DNA from: Hyphomicrobiales bacterium
GTDB lineage: Bacteria > Pseudomonadota > Alphaproteobacteria > Rhizobiales > Aestuariivirgaceae
DNA: 48,092 bases
Assembly (NCBI GenBank): GCA_025359215.1
Contig: JANYHE010000090.1
Location: 1-48,092, forward strand
Reading direction: 5' to 3'
In this document: positions 14,012 to 23,158 of the stretch, in pieces
Layout of the letters: every line of letters begins with the position of its first letter
Numbering within the stretch: the stretch's first letter is position 1
Program-made: the position numbers and the translations under genes
Notes under the pieces: model-generated
Database searches by the model: none
What the model was told of the DNA's origin: nothing
What the model saw: only the letters and a program-made list of their open reading frames with translations

Positions 14012-15553
14012 GTGGCTTCCACGCGCAAACCCAACATCCTCTTTGTCATGGCCGATCAATTGGCCGCACAATTTTTAGCTCCCTATGGCCACAAGCTGGT
14101 GCAAACGCCAAATCTCAGCCGTTTGGCGCGTGAAGGTTTGGTGTTTGAAAACTGCTATTCCACCAGCCCGCTCTGTGCCCCCGCTCGCGCCACCGTTATG
14201 AATGGCCTGCTGCCTTCACGCACAGGAGTTTATGATAATGCCGCCGAGTTTCCATCTGCCATTCCCACCTGGGCTCATTATTTGCGGATGCAAGGTTATC
14301 AAACTTGCTTGTCCGGCAAAATGCACTTTGTCGGCCCTGATCAACTCCACGGCCTAGAAGAACGCCTCACCACCGATATCTATCCCGCTGATTTCGGATG
14401 GACGCCGGATTGGCGTTTGAAACAAGAGCGCATCGATTGGTGGTATCACAACATGACATCAGTGCTACAACCCGGCATCGCTGAAATTTCCAATCAGTTG
14501 GAATTCGATGATGACGTGTGCTTCCAAGCCACCCGCAAGCTTTATGATTATGCGCGCTTTTCGCCTGACAAACCCTTTGCATTAATGGCCAGCTTCACTC
14601 ACCCGCACGATCCTTATGCCGCCCGCAAGAAATTCTGGGATTTGTATAAGGACGAAGACATTGACTTGCCTGCCGTTCCCAAAATGCAACGAAGCCAACT
14701 CGACCCTCACAGCCAACGGCTTTACGATGTGTCTGCGATGGATGATTATACAGTGACTCATGCCGATATCCGGGCGGCCCGCCACGGTTACTATGCTAAT
14801 ATTTCTTATGTTGATGATCTGCTCGGCCAACTTATCAACACGCTGGAAGCCACGGGCCAGCTTGATAATACTACCATCATTTTCACATCCGACCATGGTG
14901 ATTTCTTAGGAGAGCGCGGGCTGTGGTATAAAATGTCATATTTAGAACCCGCCGCTCATATTCCGTTGATCATCTGGAATCCAAAAACTTATAAACCGCG
15001 CCGCGTGAAAGAGCCCGTTACACTGGCCGATATTGCCCCAACAATTGCTGCCATCGGTGGCACGACAAGCCTCGCACGCCCTGTTGATGGTCGCTCGCTT
15101 TTGCCGTTGCTCGAAGGTGCACCCGAAAATGCAGATGCAACAGCATGGGGCGAATATCTGGCTGAAGGGGCTGTGGCGCCACTGTATATGTTGCGCCGTG
15201 GCCCTTGGAAATACATCCACTCACCGGTGGATCCTGATCAACTTTTCAATCTTGTCGATGATCCATTGGAACTAAATAATTTAGCAGGCACCCATCCGCT
15301 TGCTAAAAAATTCCACGCAGAAGTGGAAGCCAAATTCGACATTCCAAAAATTCATGAAGCCGTTCTGCAAAGCCAGCAAGCACGGCTGATGATGTTCGAA
15401 GCTATGAAACAAGGTGGCCACTTCCCTTGGGATTTCCAACCCCTGCGCGATGCCTCCGAGCAATACACAAGAAATCATATGAGTGTGACCGAGCGCGACT
15501 TAAAATCAAGATTTCCACATGCGCCCGATATTGAAAGCAAGAGAAAAACCTGA
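14012..15553 (+). CDS. betC: Choline-sulfatase
   Basis: A 513-residue type I sulfatase that hydrolyses choline-O-sulfate to choline and sulfate in the cytosol; no signal peptide is seen. The formylglycine-forming motif is Cys55-A-P-A-R (SPLCAPARATV). Metal ligands include Asp15 in FVMADQL and the Asp-His of TSDHGDFLGERGLWYK. The C-terminus carries the choline-sulfatase-specific extension (HFPWDFQPLRDASEQYTRNHM). The start is GTG 14012, with GAGG 7 nt upstream. In rhizobia betC usually sits in a betICBA operon; here no betA, betB or betI is nearby. A formylglycine-generating enzyme would be needed from elsewhere. Confidence 0.9.
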   Translation: MASTRKPNILFVMADQLAAQFLAPYGHKLVQTPNLSRLAREGLVFENCYSTSPLCAPARATVMNGLLPSRTGVYDNAAEFPSAIPTWAHYLRMQGYQTCLSGKMHFVGPDQLHGLEERLTTDIYPADFGWTPDWRLKQERIDWWYHNMTSVLQPGIAEISNQLEFDDDVCFQATRKLYDYARFSPDKPFALMASFTHPHDPYAARKKFWDLYKDEDIDLPAVPKMQRSQLDPHSQRLYDVSAMDDYTVTHADIRAARHGYYANISYVDDLLGQLINTLEATGQLDNTTIIFTSDHGDFLGERGLWYKMSYLEPAAHIPLIIWNPKTYKPRRVKEPVTLADIAPTIAAIGGTTSLARPVDGRSLLPLLEGAPENADATAWGEYLAEGAVAPLYMLRRGPWKYIHSPVDPDQLFNLVDDPLELNNLAGTHPLAKKFHAEVEAKFDIPKIHEAVLQSQQARLMMFEAMKQGGHFPWDFQPLRDASEQYTRNHMSVTERDLKSRFPHAPDIESKRKT

Positions 15554-15567
15554 TTGAACGAAAGAGA

Positions 15568-15810
15568 TTAGCCGCCCAACAAATTCCTGTTTACAATCGC
15601 CCAATAAATCGCCGCAAACACCACGGCGGCAATCACTGTCGTAATAAGAGCCTTCTTCACTAACCCATGAGCAACAGGCGCACCCGCTTCGTGGCCCTCG
15701 CCCACAACTTGGCCTGCCTCATCCGCATTGCGCACACCAAATGGCAAGACGGCAAAAAGCACTGTCCACCAGATCACAAAATAAATAGCGATTGCACTTG
15801 CGAGTTTCAT
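15568..15810 (-). CDS. DUF1467 family membrane protein
   Basis: An 80-residue protein with two transmembrane segments, about residues 5-26 (AIAIYFVIWWTVLFAVLPFGV) and 54-73 (LITTVIAAVVFAAIYWAIV). The linker is charged and histidine-bearing (NADEAGQVVGEGHEAGAPVAHG). This is the DUF1467 pattern, widespread in alphaproteobacteria and commonly next to methylmalonyl-CoA epimerase, as here. Its ATG overlaps the mce stop by four bases, so it is the last gene of the long rsh-to-DUF1467 block. Function unknown. Confidence 0.9.
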   Translation of the reverse strand: MKLASAIAIYFVIWWTVLFAVLPFGVRNADEAGQVVGEGHEAGAPVAHGLVKKALITTVIAAVVFAAIYWAIVNRNLLGG

Positions 15811-16211
15811 GCTTGTTCCAGTTCAATCAAAGTGCCAAAAAAATCCTTGGGGTGTAAAAACAAAACAGGCTTGCCATGCGCCCCAATTTTAGGTTCCCCA
15901 CTGCCCAGGATACGCGCGCCCGAAGCAATCAGATGATCACGCGACTGTTTTATATCGTCCACTTCGTAACAAATATGATGCATGCCGCCGGAGGGATTCT
16001 TAAGCAGAAAAGCCGCAATGGGCGAATCCTCGCCCAGCGGTTCCAGCAATTCAATTTTGCTGTTGGGCAATTCAATAAAAACCACAGTCACACCATGTTG
16101 AGGCAAATGCTGAGGTGCCGTAACGATTGCATCTAAACTTTTGCGATAAATCTGCATGGCTGCAGCCAAATCTGGCACCGCAATGGCCACATGGTTCAAT
16201 CGGCCTAACAT
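15807..16211 (-). CDS. mce: Methylmalonyl-CoA epimerase
   Basis: A 134-residue VOC-fold (glyoxalase-like) enzyme that interconverts (2R)- and (2S)-methylmalonyl-CoA during propionyl-CoA use. Metal and catalytic residues are readable: His in LNHVAIAVPDL, Glu/Glu in FIELPNSKIELLEPLG, His in GGMHHICYEVDD, and Glu in GTLIELEQ. The GEDSPIAAFLLKNPSGGMHHI stretch is family-specific. It overlaps recO by 7 bp upstream and DUF1467 by 4 bp downstream. Its position behind recO is unusual compared with the rnj-mce-DUF1467 order I expect in other Hyphomicrobiales. Confidence 0.95.
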   Translation of the reverse strand: MLGRLNHVAIAVPDLAAAMQIYRKSLDAIVTAPQHLPQHGVTVVFIELPNSKIELLEPLGEDSPIAAFLLKNPSGGMHHICYEVDDIKQSRDHLIASGARILGSGEPKIGAHGKPVLFLHPKDFFGTLIELEQA

Positions 16212-16933
16212 GCCACTGCCCTCTCCCGTAAACTTTCAGCCAGCCATTGTCGCGCTTGTGGCATGGCAATGGCGCGCGGGCCAAATACGTGCCGCTCTAA
16301 AAAAAAGCCTGTGAGCTTGAGACCCGCCAAAACATCACCCACCATCACATCACTTCCGCCTTTCAAAAACGAAGGTAGCGCAAATAATTTATCAATATAG
16401 GGCTGCCCCGCCTCACGGCTTACAGCACGGCCCGTGCGCGGCGACACATATTCTAAATCCTCCACCTGCCCGGTTGAAGCACATTTTGATAGATCAAGTC
16501 CAAAGCCCAACTCATCCAACAATCCCATTTCCCAGCGCACCAATAATGCGGGCCACAGGTTATCATCTTCAATAGCCGATAGAACCACATGCGCCGCATG
16601 ATAAAGCCTTGGGTGTGGCTCGCGCTCTGGCAGCATCTGGGCAAGCCCCATGAGCGTGGATAGGCCCGCTAGTCGCAAAGGATATGACAATATGAAACCC
16701 GCTTTCAGGGCCAAGGGTTCCAACTGAAACATGCCCATATGTTCCTCAAGGCGGGCGCGCCATGTAACCATAACTAAATTTCCAGGCTGCAACACGGGCC
16801 GCATATGGCGAGAACGGCCACCCCGCACCATGCCCAAATAGCGCCCGTGTTCAGCGGTGAGAATTTCAGCAATAGCCGAGGTTTCGCCATGCGCACGAAC
16901 GCCGATCACCACACCTTCATCGCGCCATTCCAT
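16205..16933 (-). CDS. recO: DNA repair protein RecO
   Basis: A 242-residue RecO that works with RecF and RecR to load RecA on SSB-coated DNA. An N-terminal OB fold is visible (MEWRDEGVVIGVRAHGETSAIAEILTAEHGRYLGMVRGGRS), followed by LQPGNLVMVTWRARLEEHMG. The helical domain follows with WEMGLLDELGFGLDLSKCASTG, containing the family's 'LL.elG..l.l..C..tG' segment, and later GFFLERHVFGP. It lies 9 bp after the era stop, the conserved era-recO order. It overlaps mce by 7 bp, so both are probably on one transcript. Confidence 0.95.
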   Translation of the reverse strand: MEWRDEGVVIGVRAHGETSAIAEILTAEHGRYLGMVRGGRSRHMRPVLQPGNLVMVTWRARLEEHMGMFQLEPLALKAGFILSYPLRLAGLSTLMGLAQMLPEREPHPRLYHAAHVVLSAIEDDNLWPALLVRWEMGLLDELGFGLDLSKCASTGQVEDLEYVSPRTGRAVSREAGQPYIDKLFALPSFLKGGSDVMVGDVLAGLKLTGFFLERHVFGPRAIAMPQARQWLAESLRERAVAC

Positions 16934-16942
16934 GGGGTGATA

Positions 16943-17857
16943 TTAGCGCGTCAATCCCATCATGCGCAACCGTTCCGGATCAACTGCCCAATTCTCTCGC
17001 ACTTTCACAAATAAGAACAAATGCACGCGCCGATCAAAGCTCAGTTCCATTTCTTTGCGAGCCAGTTGTCCGAGAATTTTAACCTGCGCACCCCCCTTGC
17101 CCAGCACAATGGCCTTCTGGCTGTCGCGCTCGACAAATATGGCTTGGCTAATTTTCACTGAGCCATCTTTACGCTCTTCCCATGCTTCAGTTTCAACCGT
17201 CGACGAATAGGGTAACTCATCATGCAGCCGCTCATAGATTTTCTCGCGGGTAATTTCTGAGGCGATGAAACGCAAATGCACATCAGCCGTTTGATCTTCG
17301 GGGTAAAGCCATGGCCCAATCGGCATTTTCTCGGCAAGTTTAGCGCCAAGTTTCGCAACACCAGAACCGCTGATGGCGCTCACCATAAATGTTTCGGTGA
17401 ATTCATAGGCCGCTGCCATTTGTTCTGCCAAAGGCAAAAGTTTTTCAGCCTCCAACAAATCCACTTTGTTCAAAACCAAAATCACGCGGGCCTTATGGGC
17501 TTTAAAACCGTCGATGATTTTCTGCACTTCATCCTCAAGCCCACGCCGCGCATCTACCAGCAGCACTACGGCATCGGCTTCGCCTGCTCCAGTCCAAGCG
17601 CTTTCCACCATAGCTTCATCCAGCTTGCGCCGAGGCTTGAAAATACCTGGGGTATCAACCAACACAACTTGGCTTTGCTCATGCATAAAAATCGCGCGAA
17701 TGCGGGCCCGCGTGGTTTGCACTTTGTGGCTGACGATGGAAACTTTTGACCCAACCAGCTTGTTCACAAGAGTCGATTTGCCAGCATTTGGCGCCCCAAT
17801 AATGGCCACGAATCCGCATCGCGTTTTCATGGGAGCAGTGCTCAAGGCATCAGTCAT
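16943..17857 (-). CDS. era: GTPase Era
   Basis: A 304-residue GTPase needed for 16S rRNA maturation and 30S assembly. The P-loop is GAPNAGKST at residues 21-29. Switch and G2 elements are in SHKVQTTRARIRAIF, G3 is DTPGIF, and G4 is NKVDLL. The C-terminal KH domain includes LRFIASEITREKIYERLHDELPYSSTVETEAWEER (the Era-specific linker into KH) and GKGGAQVKILGQLARKEME. The ATG directly abuts the rnc stop codon (TGA-ATG), so rnc and era translation should be coupled, the usual arrangement. Confidence 0.97.
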   Translation of the reverse strand: MTDALSTAPMKTRCGFVAIIGAPNAGKSTLVNKLVGSKVSIVSHKVQTTRARIRAIFMHEQSQVVLVDTPGIFKPRRKLDEAMVESAWTGAGEADAVVLLVDARRGLEDEVQKIIDGFKAHKARVILVLNKVDLLEAEKLLPLAEQMAAAYEFTETFMVSAISGSGVAKLGAKLAEKMPIGPWLYPEDQTADVHLRFIASEITREKIYERLHDELPYSSTVETEAWEERKDGSVKISQAIFVERDSQKAIVLGKGGAQVKILGQLARKEMELSFDRRVHLFLFVKVRENWAVDPERLRMMGLTR

Positions 17858-18577
17858 TCAGCGCAGAGCCTCGCGTGAAATGAATGCATGAGCGGCTGCC
17901 ATTTCTGCCGCTTGTTTAGAGGCACCAATGCCAACAGAAGTTTCATAAGGTCCAACTTTCAAAGATATTGTAAAGATCGGCGCATGTTCTAATCCCGTGC
18001 GCTCCGTCACATCATATTGAGGCAAAGGCAGGGCTCGCGCCAAGGCCCATTCTTGCACAAAAGTTTTAGCGTCTTTTAAATCCGCAGGCGCCTTGGCCAG
18101 CATATCGTTCCAGCACGATAGAATAAACTTACGCGCTGCTTCCAAGCCACCATCAAGATAGATTGCACCAATTACAGATTCAACAACATCACCCACCACC
18201 GAAGTCATACGCTGCACACCTTTTTTCTTCTCAGTGGGGCCAACAATAATAAATTCTTCCAAGCCTAGTTTCTGCCCCACCAAAGCGCACGTCTCGCCCC
18301 GCACCAGCAAGCTCAGACGCGCCGCCAATTGGCCCTCTTGTTCAGTGCTGAAACGCGAGAATAAATCTTCGGCAATCACCAAACTTAAAACCCGGTCGCC
18401 CAAAAATTCAAGACGCTGATAATCAGCACGCTTGCTCTGCCGGCTGCCGTGGGTCAACGCATGTTCACACAACACTGGGTCTTTAAACCGATAATCCAGA
18501 AGCCCTTCAAGTTTGCGCTGCAAAGCAGCACCTAGATCCAATTGAAGAACCGCGACCAGCGAATTTGGAAGGGCCAT
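17858..18577 (-). CDS. rnc: Ribonuclease III
   Basis: A 239-residue double-strand-specific endoribonuclease. The RNase III signature is RLEFLGDRVLSLVIAEDLF, with Glu and Asp catalytic residues. Further catalytic acids lie in VVGDVVESVIGAIYLDGG. The dsRNA-binding domain runs from AKTFVQEWALARALPLPQYDV to the end. I chose ATG 18577 with GGAAG 7 nt upstream; it overlaps lepB by 46 bp. A TTG in frame 15 nt upstream, and a TTG near the lepB stop that would remove the overlap, are alternatives. The N-terminus is thus the least certain part of an otherwise clear assignment. Confidence 0.95.
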   Translation of the reverse strand: MALPNSLVAVLQLDLGAALQRKLEGLLDYRFKDPVLCEHALTHGSRQSKRADYQRLEFLGDRVLSLVIAEDLFSRFSTEQEGQLAARLSLLVRGETCALVGQKLGLEEFIIVGPTEKKKGVQRMTSVVGDVVESVIGAIYLDGGLEAARKFILSCWNDMLAKAPADLKDAKTFVQEWALARALPLPQYDVTERTGLEHAPIFTISLKVGPYETSVGIGASKQAAEMAAAHAFISREALR

Positions 18578-19353
18578 TTCCAAACTTCCCAAAGCGAAGA
18601 GCCTTTGGCAAAGGAGAAGAAAATGACATCCGCCTTACCCACGAAATTCTCAACTGGCACATAGCCCACTTTATCGAGGAAACGAGAATCCTGGCTGTTG
18701 TCACGATTGTCCCCCATCATGAAGTAATGATCGGCAGGCACCACATATTCATCCGTGTTGTCAGGTGTCGTGTCACCAAAATCCAGAACTCGGTAAGTTA
18801 CACCATTTGGCAAAGTTTCTTGAAACTGCGCAACAACGGGTCCCATGCCACTTTCTGCATCGGGATCAATATAGTCCTCCACGCGCACTTTCTTCACTTC
18901 TGTGCCATTGATGAACAAAACGCCTTGCTTCATTTGAATGTGATCACCGGGCAAGCCAATCACGCGCTTGATGTAGTCAATGTTCAAATCTTGCGGATAT
19001 TTAAAAACCGCCACATCTCCACGCTGCGGGTTGGCAGCCCAGACTTTACGGCCGGGAAAATCAATAAACGAGCAGCAACTCACCAATGGCGGCCCGGTAA
19101 AACCACCAAAAGAAAAGTTAAACGAATACTTGCTATAACCATAGGAAAGCTTTGAAACAAAGAGATAATCGCCAATTTTCAAAGTCGGGTACATCGATGC
19201 CGAGGGGATGTTAAAGGGTTGAAACAAAAATGTGCGCACAAAAAACGCAATGGCCAGGGCTTGAAGAATAACCTTAGCTGTATCCCACAGGCCCTCCTCA
19301 GGTTTTCCACCTTTGGCGCGGGCGGCAGCGAAGCTTTGGTCGTTCTTGCTCAT
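18532..19353 (-). CDS. lepB: Signal peptidase I
   Basis: A 273-residue membrane serine protease that removes Sec and Tat signal peptides. One N-terminal transmembrane segment spans about residues 27-44. The catalytic Ser53 is in PSASMYPTL, the general base Lys129 is in DYIKRVIGLPGD, and the GDNRDNSQDSR box is near the C-terminus. A Cys pair (SCCSF) lies in the central insert. It is in the standard acpS-lepB-rnc-era order. The 122-bp gap upstream (19354-19475) contains a hairpin at 19450-19469 and no gene. Confidence 0.97.
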   Translation of the reverse strand: MSKNDQSFAAARAKGGKPEEGLWDTAKVILQALAIAFFVRTFLFQPFNIPSASMYPTLKIGDYLFVSKLSYGYSKYSFNFSFGGFTGPPLVSCCSFIDFPGRKVWAANPQRGDVAVFKYPQDLNIDYIKRVIGLPGDHIQMKQGVLFINGTEVKKVRVEDYIDPDAESGMGPVVAQFQETLPNGVTYRVLDFGDTTPDNTDEYVVPADHYFMMGDNRDNSQDSRFLDKVGYVPVENFVGKADVIFFSFAKGSSLWEVWKWPFQIRWSRFFNWI

Positions 19354-19449
19354 TCAATCTAAAGCCGGGTTAGCGGCTCCCCAATCTGTTGTTGGTCCAT
19401 ATACATTTTTAACTATGTGCGATGCAATCACGCCAAGTTCAAGGCAAAC

Positions 19450-19469
19450 CACTGTGGCTTGCATGCCAC
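19450..19469. other. Hairpin between acpS and lepB
   Basis: CTGTGGC / GCCACAG, a perfect 7-bp stem with a 6-nt loop, just after the acpS stop. No T-run follows on either strand, so it is more likely an mRNA processing or stability element than a full terminator. Confidence 0.45.
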
Positions 19470-19475
19470 AGTCGA

Positions 19476-19868
19476 TTAATTCGCCTCAATAATAACCATA
19501 GCTTGGGCATAGGGGTGATCATCGGTAATCGTAAGATGCACTTTTGCTGCCATGCCTGCAGGAACCAACCGCTCAAGTTGAGCCAAGGCACCACCGGTTA
19601 GAACCATCGTCGGGCGGCCGGATATTTCATTCACCACGCCCATATCTTTCCAAAACACCCCGCGCCGAAATCCTGTGCCAAGGGCTTTGGAACACGCCTC
19701 TTTCGCCGCAAAACGTTTGGCATAAGATGCAGCGCGCATGGCGCGTTTGTCAGATTTTTTCTTTTCTATTTCCGTAAAAATTCGGTCGGTAAATCGTGAT
19801 CCGAACCGGCTCAAAGTTTCTTCGATGCGGCGAATATCAACAATATCGTTGCCGATGCCGATGATCAT
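19476..19868 (-). CDS. acpS: Holo-[acyl-carrier-protein] synthase
   Basis: A 130-residue phosphopantetheinyl transferase that activates ACP for fatty-acid synthesis. The opening [17 protein letters not shown] carries Asp8, and [17 protein letters not shown] carries the Mg-binding Glu and Lys. [16 protein letters not shown] closes the fold. It overlaps pyrE by four bases (ATGA). In many Hyphomicrobiales pdxJ sits between pyrE and acpS; here the two are directly coupled. Confidence 0.96.
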   Translation of the reverse strand: MIIGIGNDIVDIRRIEETLSRFGSRFTDRIFTEIEKKKSDKRAMRAASYAKRFAAKEACSKALGTGFRRGVFWKDMGVVNEISGRPTMVLTGGALAQLERLVPAGMAAKVHLTITDDHPYAQAMVIIEAN

Positions 19869-20461
19869 GCCTTCATGCCCCGGCTGCCGGGTTTGATTGC
19901 TGGTGATGAAGCCAGTTCCGGCGGTAATGCATCAGCCGCATAAGCTGGAATTTCCAAGGCCGTCAGCGCATAAAGCGGAACACCCACATCTGCCTTGCCA
20001 CCTGAGCGATCAATCAGGCAGGCCGCAGCAACACAAACGCCACCTTCATCGTTAATACCCGCGATGCATTCACGCGAAGATAAACCTGTAGTCACAATAT
20101 CTTCGACCATTAAAACCCGAGCACCCTTGGGAATTGTGAACCCTCGCCGAAGCACCAATTTGCCGTCAACCCGCTCAAAAAAAATCGCAGGCACGCCCAG
20201 TTGGCGGCCCATTTCATACCCCACCACAACACCGCCCATGGCCGGTGATGCCACAAGATCAAATGCGCCATGCCCACCTGAGCGCACTGAAGCGGCCAAG
20301 CTTTTACACAAGCGATCGGCCCGTGCGGCGTCCATTAAAACCCGAGCACATTGCAAGTATCGCGCTGAATGCAAGCCGGAAGACAAAATGAAATGCCCTT
20401 CTAGCAAGGCTCCTGCCGCGCGAAATTCATTTAAAACATCATCATGCGAAAGCATTGTCAT
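19865..20461 (-). CDS. pyrE: Orotate phosphoribosyltransferase
   Basis: A 198-residue enzyme that makes OMP from orotate and PRPP in pyrimidine synthesis. It is recognised by [21 protein letters not shown] at the N-terminus, the KLVLRRGF catalytic loop with Lys/Arg, and the PRPP motif [14 protein letters not shown]. The ATG at 20461 overlaps the rsh stop by four bases; a second ATG 6 nt in is also possible. It is flanked by acpS downstream with another four-base overlap. Confidence 0.95.
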   Translation of the reverse strand: MTMLSHDDVLNEFRAAGALLEGHFILSSGLHSARYLQCARVLMDAARADRLCKSLAASVRSGGHGAFDLVASPAMGGVVVGYEMGRQLGVPAIFFERVDGKLVLRRGFTIPKGARVLMVEDIVTTGLSSRECIAGINDEGGVCVAAACLIDRSGGKADVGVPLYALTALEIPAYAADALPPELASSPAIKPGSRGMKA

Positions 20462-22632
20462 CCCGTCACCCGTGCCACTGTGCTCACCAAGGGCCTGCTC
20501 TTTAAGCCATTCATAATGTCGTTCAAGTGCCGAATGTCGAAAACTTCCAGCAAAACAGTCAGGTCAAAAAAGTCGCGCACACCATGTCGCGCTTGCAATT
20601 GCAACTCATCAATGTTGCCGCCATGTTCGCCAATCACCTGTGTCACTTGCGCCAAGGCCCCAATCTCGTTTGCCAACGACACCTTAATCCGCGCCGGAAA
20701 ACGCTGGCCCTCTTCAGCCACACCCCAAGCCAAATCCACCCACCTATCAGGCTGCTGATCGAACTGTTCTAAAGCTGATGCATAAATTGGATAAATCGTG
20801 ATGCCCTCACCGGGTGTTGAAATACCCACAATCCTTTCCCCGGGCACTGCACCCGTCACGCTATGAATTTTGAGCGCCATATTCGCCGCCGCACCGCGCA
20901 CAGGCAGAGAGAATTTTCCGTCAGACTCCGCTTTTTTAAGCGACACTTTGCGGCGTGAGGCGCGCACTTCCTTTTCATCAACTGTCACACCCATGGCTTT
21001 CAAAACATCCAAGCCCGAAAGTTCGCCGCGCCCGACGGCAGAAAGCGCATCATCAACGTTTTTATGCCCAAGCCGTGGCACAGCATTGGCAATTTCTTTT
21101 TCTACATAGGCATGCGATTGCTGTTCCAACAGCTTCTCAATTATTTCCCGGCCCAAGCCTGCAAATTGCTTGCGCATGGCAGCGCGTGTTGCCCGCCGAA
21201 TGGCCGCTTTAGCTTTGCCGGTGACAACTATGGCTTCCCAAGCAGGCGGCGGCACTTGCGCTTCGGAACGAACAATTTCCACTTCATCGCCGTTACGGAG
21301 TTTCGTAACCAACGGCGCGTGCCTGCCATTCACCTTGCTGCCCACGCAACTATCGCCCACCGAAGTGTGCACAGCATAGGCAAAATCAATCGGTGTGGCA
21401 CCTTGCGGCAAGGCAATCAATTGGCCTTTGGGCGTGAAGCAGAACACTTGGTCATGAAACAATTCAAGCCGCGTGTGTTCCAAAAATTCTTTGGGGCTAT
21501 CGCCTTCTTGCAGCACATCCATCAAATGCCGCAGCCAGCGATAAGCATTGGATTCGCCAGCTGCCACCTGCAAGCCTTGATCAGCAAGACCTTTTATTTC
21601 GTCGTCTTTATAAAGGGCGTGGGCCGCAACACCGCGCTCTGCAATGTCATGCATCAGATGAGTGCGAATCTGCATTTCCACACGCATCGAATGCGGGCCG
21701 ATGACGATCGTATGTAGCGAGCGATAATCATTCTGTTTGGGATTGCTGATGTAATCCTTAAATTTGCCAGGCACCATGCGCCACGTGCGGTGCACCACGC
21801 CCAAAGTGCGGTAACATTCATCAATGCGGTCCACCAGAACACGAAAAGCGAAAATATCCGACAGTTGATCAAGCGAAAGCTGCTTACGCTCCATTTTTCG
21901 CCAGATCGAATAAGGCCGTTTCTCACGGCCCTTCACCTCGGCTTTAAGGCCGTTGCTTTCAAGTTCCTTTGAAAGCGCCAACTCAATCTCGCGCAGCACA
22001 TCACCGCTTTCAACATGCAGGCGGTCCAAACGATCGCGAATAATTTTTTGCGCTTCGGGGTTCAAAACTCCAAAGGCAATATCTTCCATCTCATCGCGAA
22101 TAATTTGCATCCCCATGCGGCCAGCTAACGGGGCATAAATATCCATGGTTTCTTGGGCAATGCGTTCACGCTTTTCAGGCTTCACATGGTGCAGCGTGCG
22201 CATGTTGTGCAGCCGATCTGCCAATTTTACCAGCAGCACCCGCACATCACGCGACATGGCCAAAAGTAACTTGCGCAAGTTCTCGGCCTGCGTTGCCTCC
22301 TTGGTCACCATATCGAGTTTTTTAATTTTGGTCAGACCATCAACCAACGAGGCAATTTCAGATCCAAATTTTTCGACAATTTCCTGGTGCGTCGCCTCAG
22401 TGTCTTCCACAGTGTCATGCAATAAAGCAGCAACAATGGTGGCCGTGTCGAGTTTCATTTCGGCCAGAATTGCGGCCACTTCCAAGGGATGATTGAAATA
22501 AGCCTCGCCCGATGCACGCAACTGCGTGCCGTGCGCCTTCATCGCATAAATATAGGCCCGGTTGAGCAAATCCTCATCCGCATCTGGATCATATTTGGTG
22601 ACCCGTTCCACCAGCTCATATTGGCGCATCAT
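20458..22632 (-). CDS. rsh: Bifunctional (p)ppGpp synthetase/hydrolase (Rel/SpoT family)
   Basis: A 724-residue stringent-response enzyme that makes and degrades (p)ppGpp. The hydrolase HD domain is at about 25-200 ([17 protein letters not shown] and [15 protein letters not shown], with the HD pair intact). The synthetase domain follows ([13 protein letters not shown] and [18 protein letters not shown]). A TGS domain ([24 protein letters not shown]) and a C-terminal ACT domain ([28 protein letters not shown]) complete it. Both activities look intact. I chose ATG 22632 because [11 protein letters not shown] is the usual rhizobial N-terminus. A canonical terminator sits only 16 nt upstream, so its own promoter must be unusual or lie upstream of it. 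Confidence 0.96.
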   Translation of the reverse strand: MMRQYELVERVTKYDPDADEDLLNRAYIYAMKAHGTQLRASGEAYFNHPLEVAAILAEMKLDTATIVAALLHDTVEDTEATHQEIVEKFGSEIASLVDGLTKIKKLDMVTKEATQAENLRKLLLAMSRDVRVLLVKLADRLHNMRTLHHVKPEKRERIAQETMDIYAPLAGRMGMQIIRDEMEDIAFGVLNPEAQKIIRDRLDRLHVESGDVLREIELALSKELESNGLKAEVKGREKRPYSIWRKMERKQLSLDQLSDIFAFRVLVDRIDECYRTLGVVHRTWRMVPGKFKDYISNPKQNDYRSLHTIVIGPHSMRVEMQIRTHLMHDIAERGVAAHALYKDDEIKGLADQGLQVAAGESNAYRWLRHLMDVLQEGDSPKEFLEHTRLELFHDQVFCFTPKGQLIALPQGATPIDFAYAVHTSVGDSCVGSKVNGRHAPLVTKLRNGDEVEIVRSEAQVPPPAWEAIVVTGKAKAAIRRATRAAMRKQFAGLGREIIEKLLEQQSHAYVEKEIANAVPRLGHKNVDDALSAVGRGELSGLDVLKAMGVTVDEKEVRASRRKVSLKKAESDGKFSLPVRGAAANMALKIHSVTGAVPGERIVGISTPGEGITIYPIYASALEQFDQQPDRWVDLAWGVAEEGQRFPARIKVSLANEIGALAQVTQVIGEHGGNIDELQLQARHGVRDFFDLTVLLEVFDIRHLNDIMNGLKSRPLVSTVARVTG

Positions 22633-22648
22633 ATTGAACACTCTAAGC

Positions 22649-22679
22649 AAAAAAAAACCGGGCGCTAGGCCCGGCTTTA
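22649..22679 (-). terminator. Rho-independent terminator between rpoZ and rsh
   Basis: On the minus strand CCGGGC-CTAGC-GCCCGG is followed by nine T residues (22657-22649). A-T pairs extend the stem. The T-run ends 16 nt before the rsh start codon. This is a strong terminator in an unexpected place for a gene start. Confidence 0.85.
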
Positions 22680-22699
22680 AAATTCTTCGCTAATGCGAC

Positions 22700-23107
22700 T
22701 TAATATCCGTTGCGTTGGCTTCCTGGGCTTTCTGCAGGGGGCATGCCTTCAAGGCCGCGCAACAATTCTTCTTCTGTCATTTGTTCCATATCAACTGATT
22801 CTTCACCAGGGCGATGCATGCCAGCAAGCTCTGTTGATTGTCCGATGAGCGGCACTTCTGTGGGCTCTGGCTCATCCACTTCAACTTGCTTCTGCATCGC
22901 GTGGATAAATTCTTCGCGAAGATCATCAGTGTTGATGTTACGCGAAGCAATTTCACGCAAAGACACCACAGGATCCTTGTCATTATCGCGGTCCACTGTC
23001 AGTGGCGTACCTTGCGCAATGTTGCGCGCACGATGCGATGCTAAGAGAACGAGTTCAAAGCGATTAGGCAATTTATCGATGCAATCTTCGATGGTGACAC
23101 GAGCCAT
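22700..23107 (-). CDS. rpoZ: DNA-directed RNA polymerase omega subunit
   Basis: A 135-residue omega subunit, at the alphaproteobacterial length. It opens [33 protein letters not shown], the conserved omega motif that clamps the beta' subunit; the C-terminal half is acidic and variable ([12 protein letters not shown]). It is immediately upstream of the rsh gene, the usual rpoZ-rsh association. A purine-rich ribosome site (AAGGAG-like) precedes the ATG. Transcription is likely to stop at the hairpin at 22649-22679. Confidence 0.96.
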   Translation of the reverse strand: MARVTIEDCIDKLPNRFELVLLASHRARNIAQGTPLTVDRDNDKDPVVSLREIASRNINTDDLREEFIHAMQKQVEVDEPEPTEVPLIGQSTELAGMHRPGEESVDMEQMTEEELLRGLEGMPPAESPGSQRNGY

Positions 23108-23158
23108 GGAAGCACACTCCTTAAAAATGAGGCTGAATTTGAGCGGGTTCTAACCACA

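Noticed and set aside
14012-15553. betC as part of a glycine-betaine operon.
   Set aside because: No betA, betB or betI gene is present; the neighbours are yidD and the recO-mce block.
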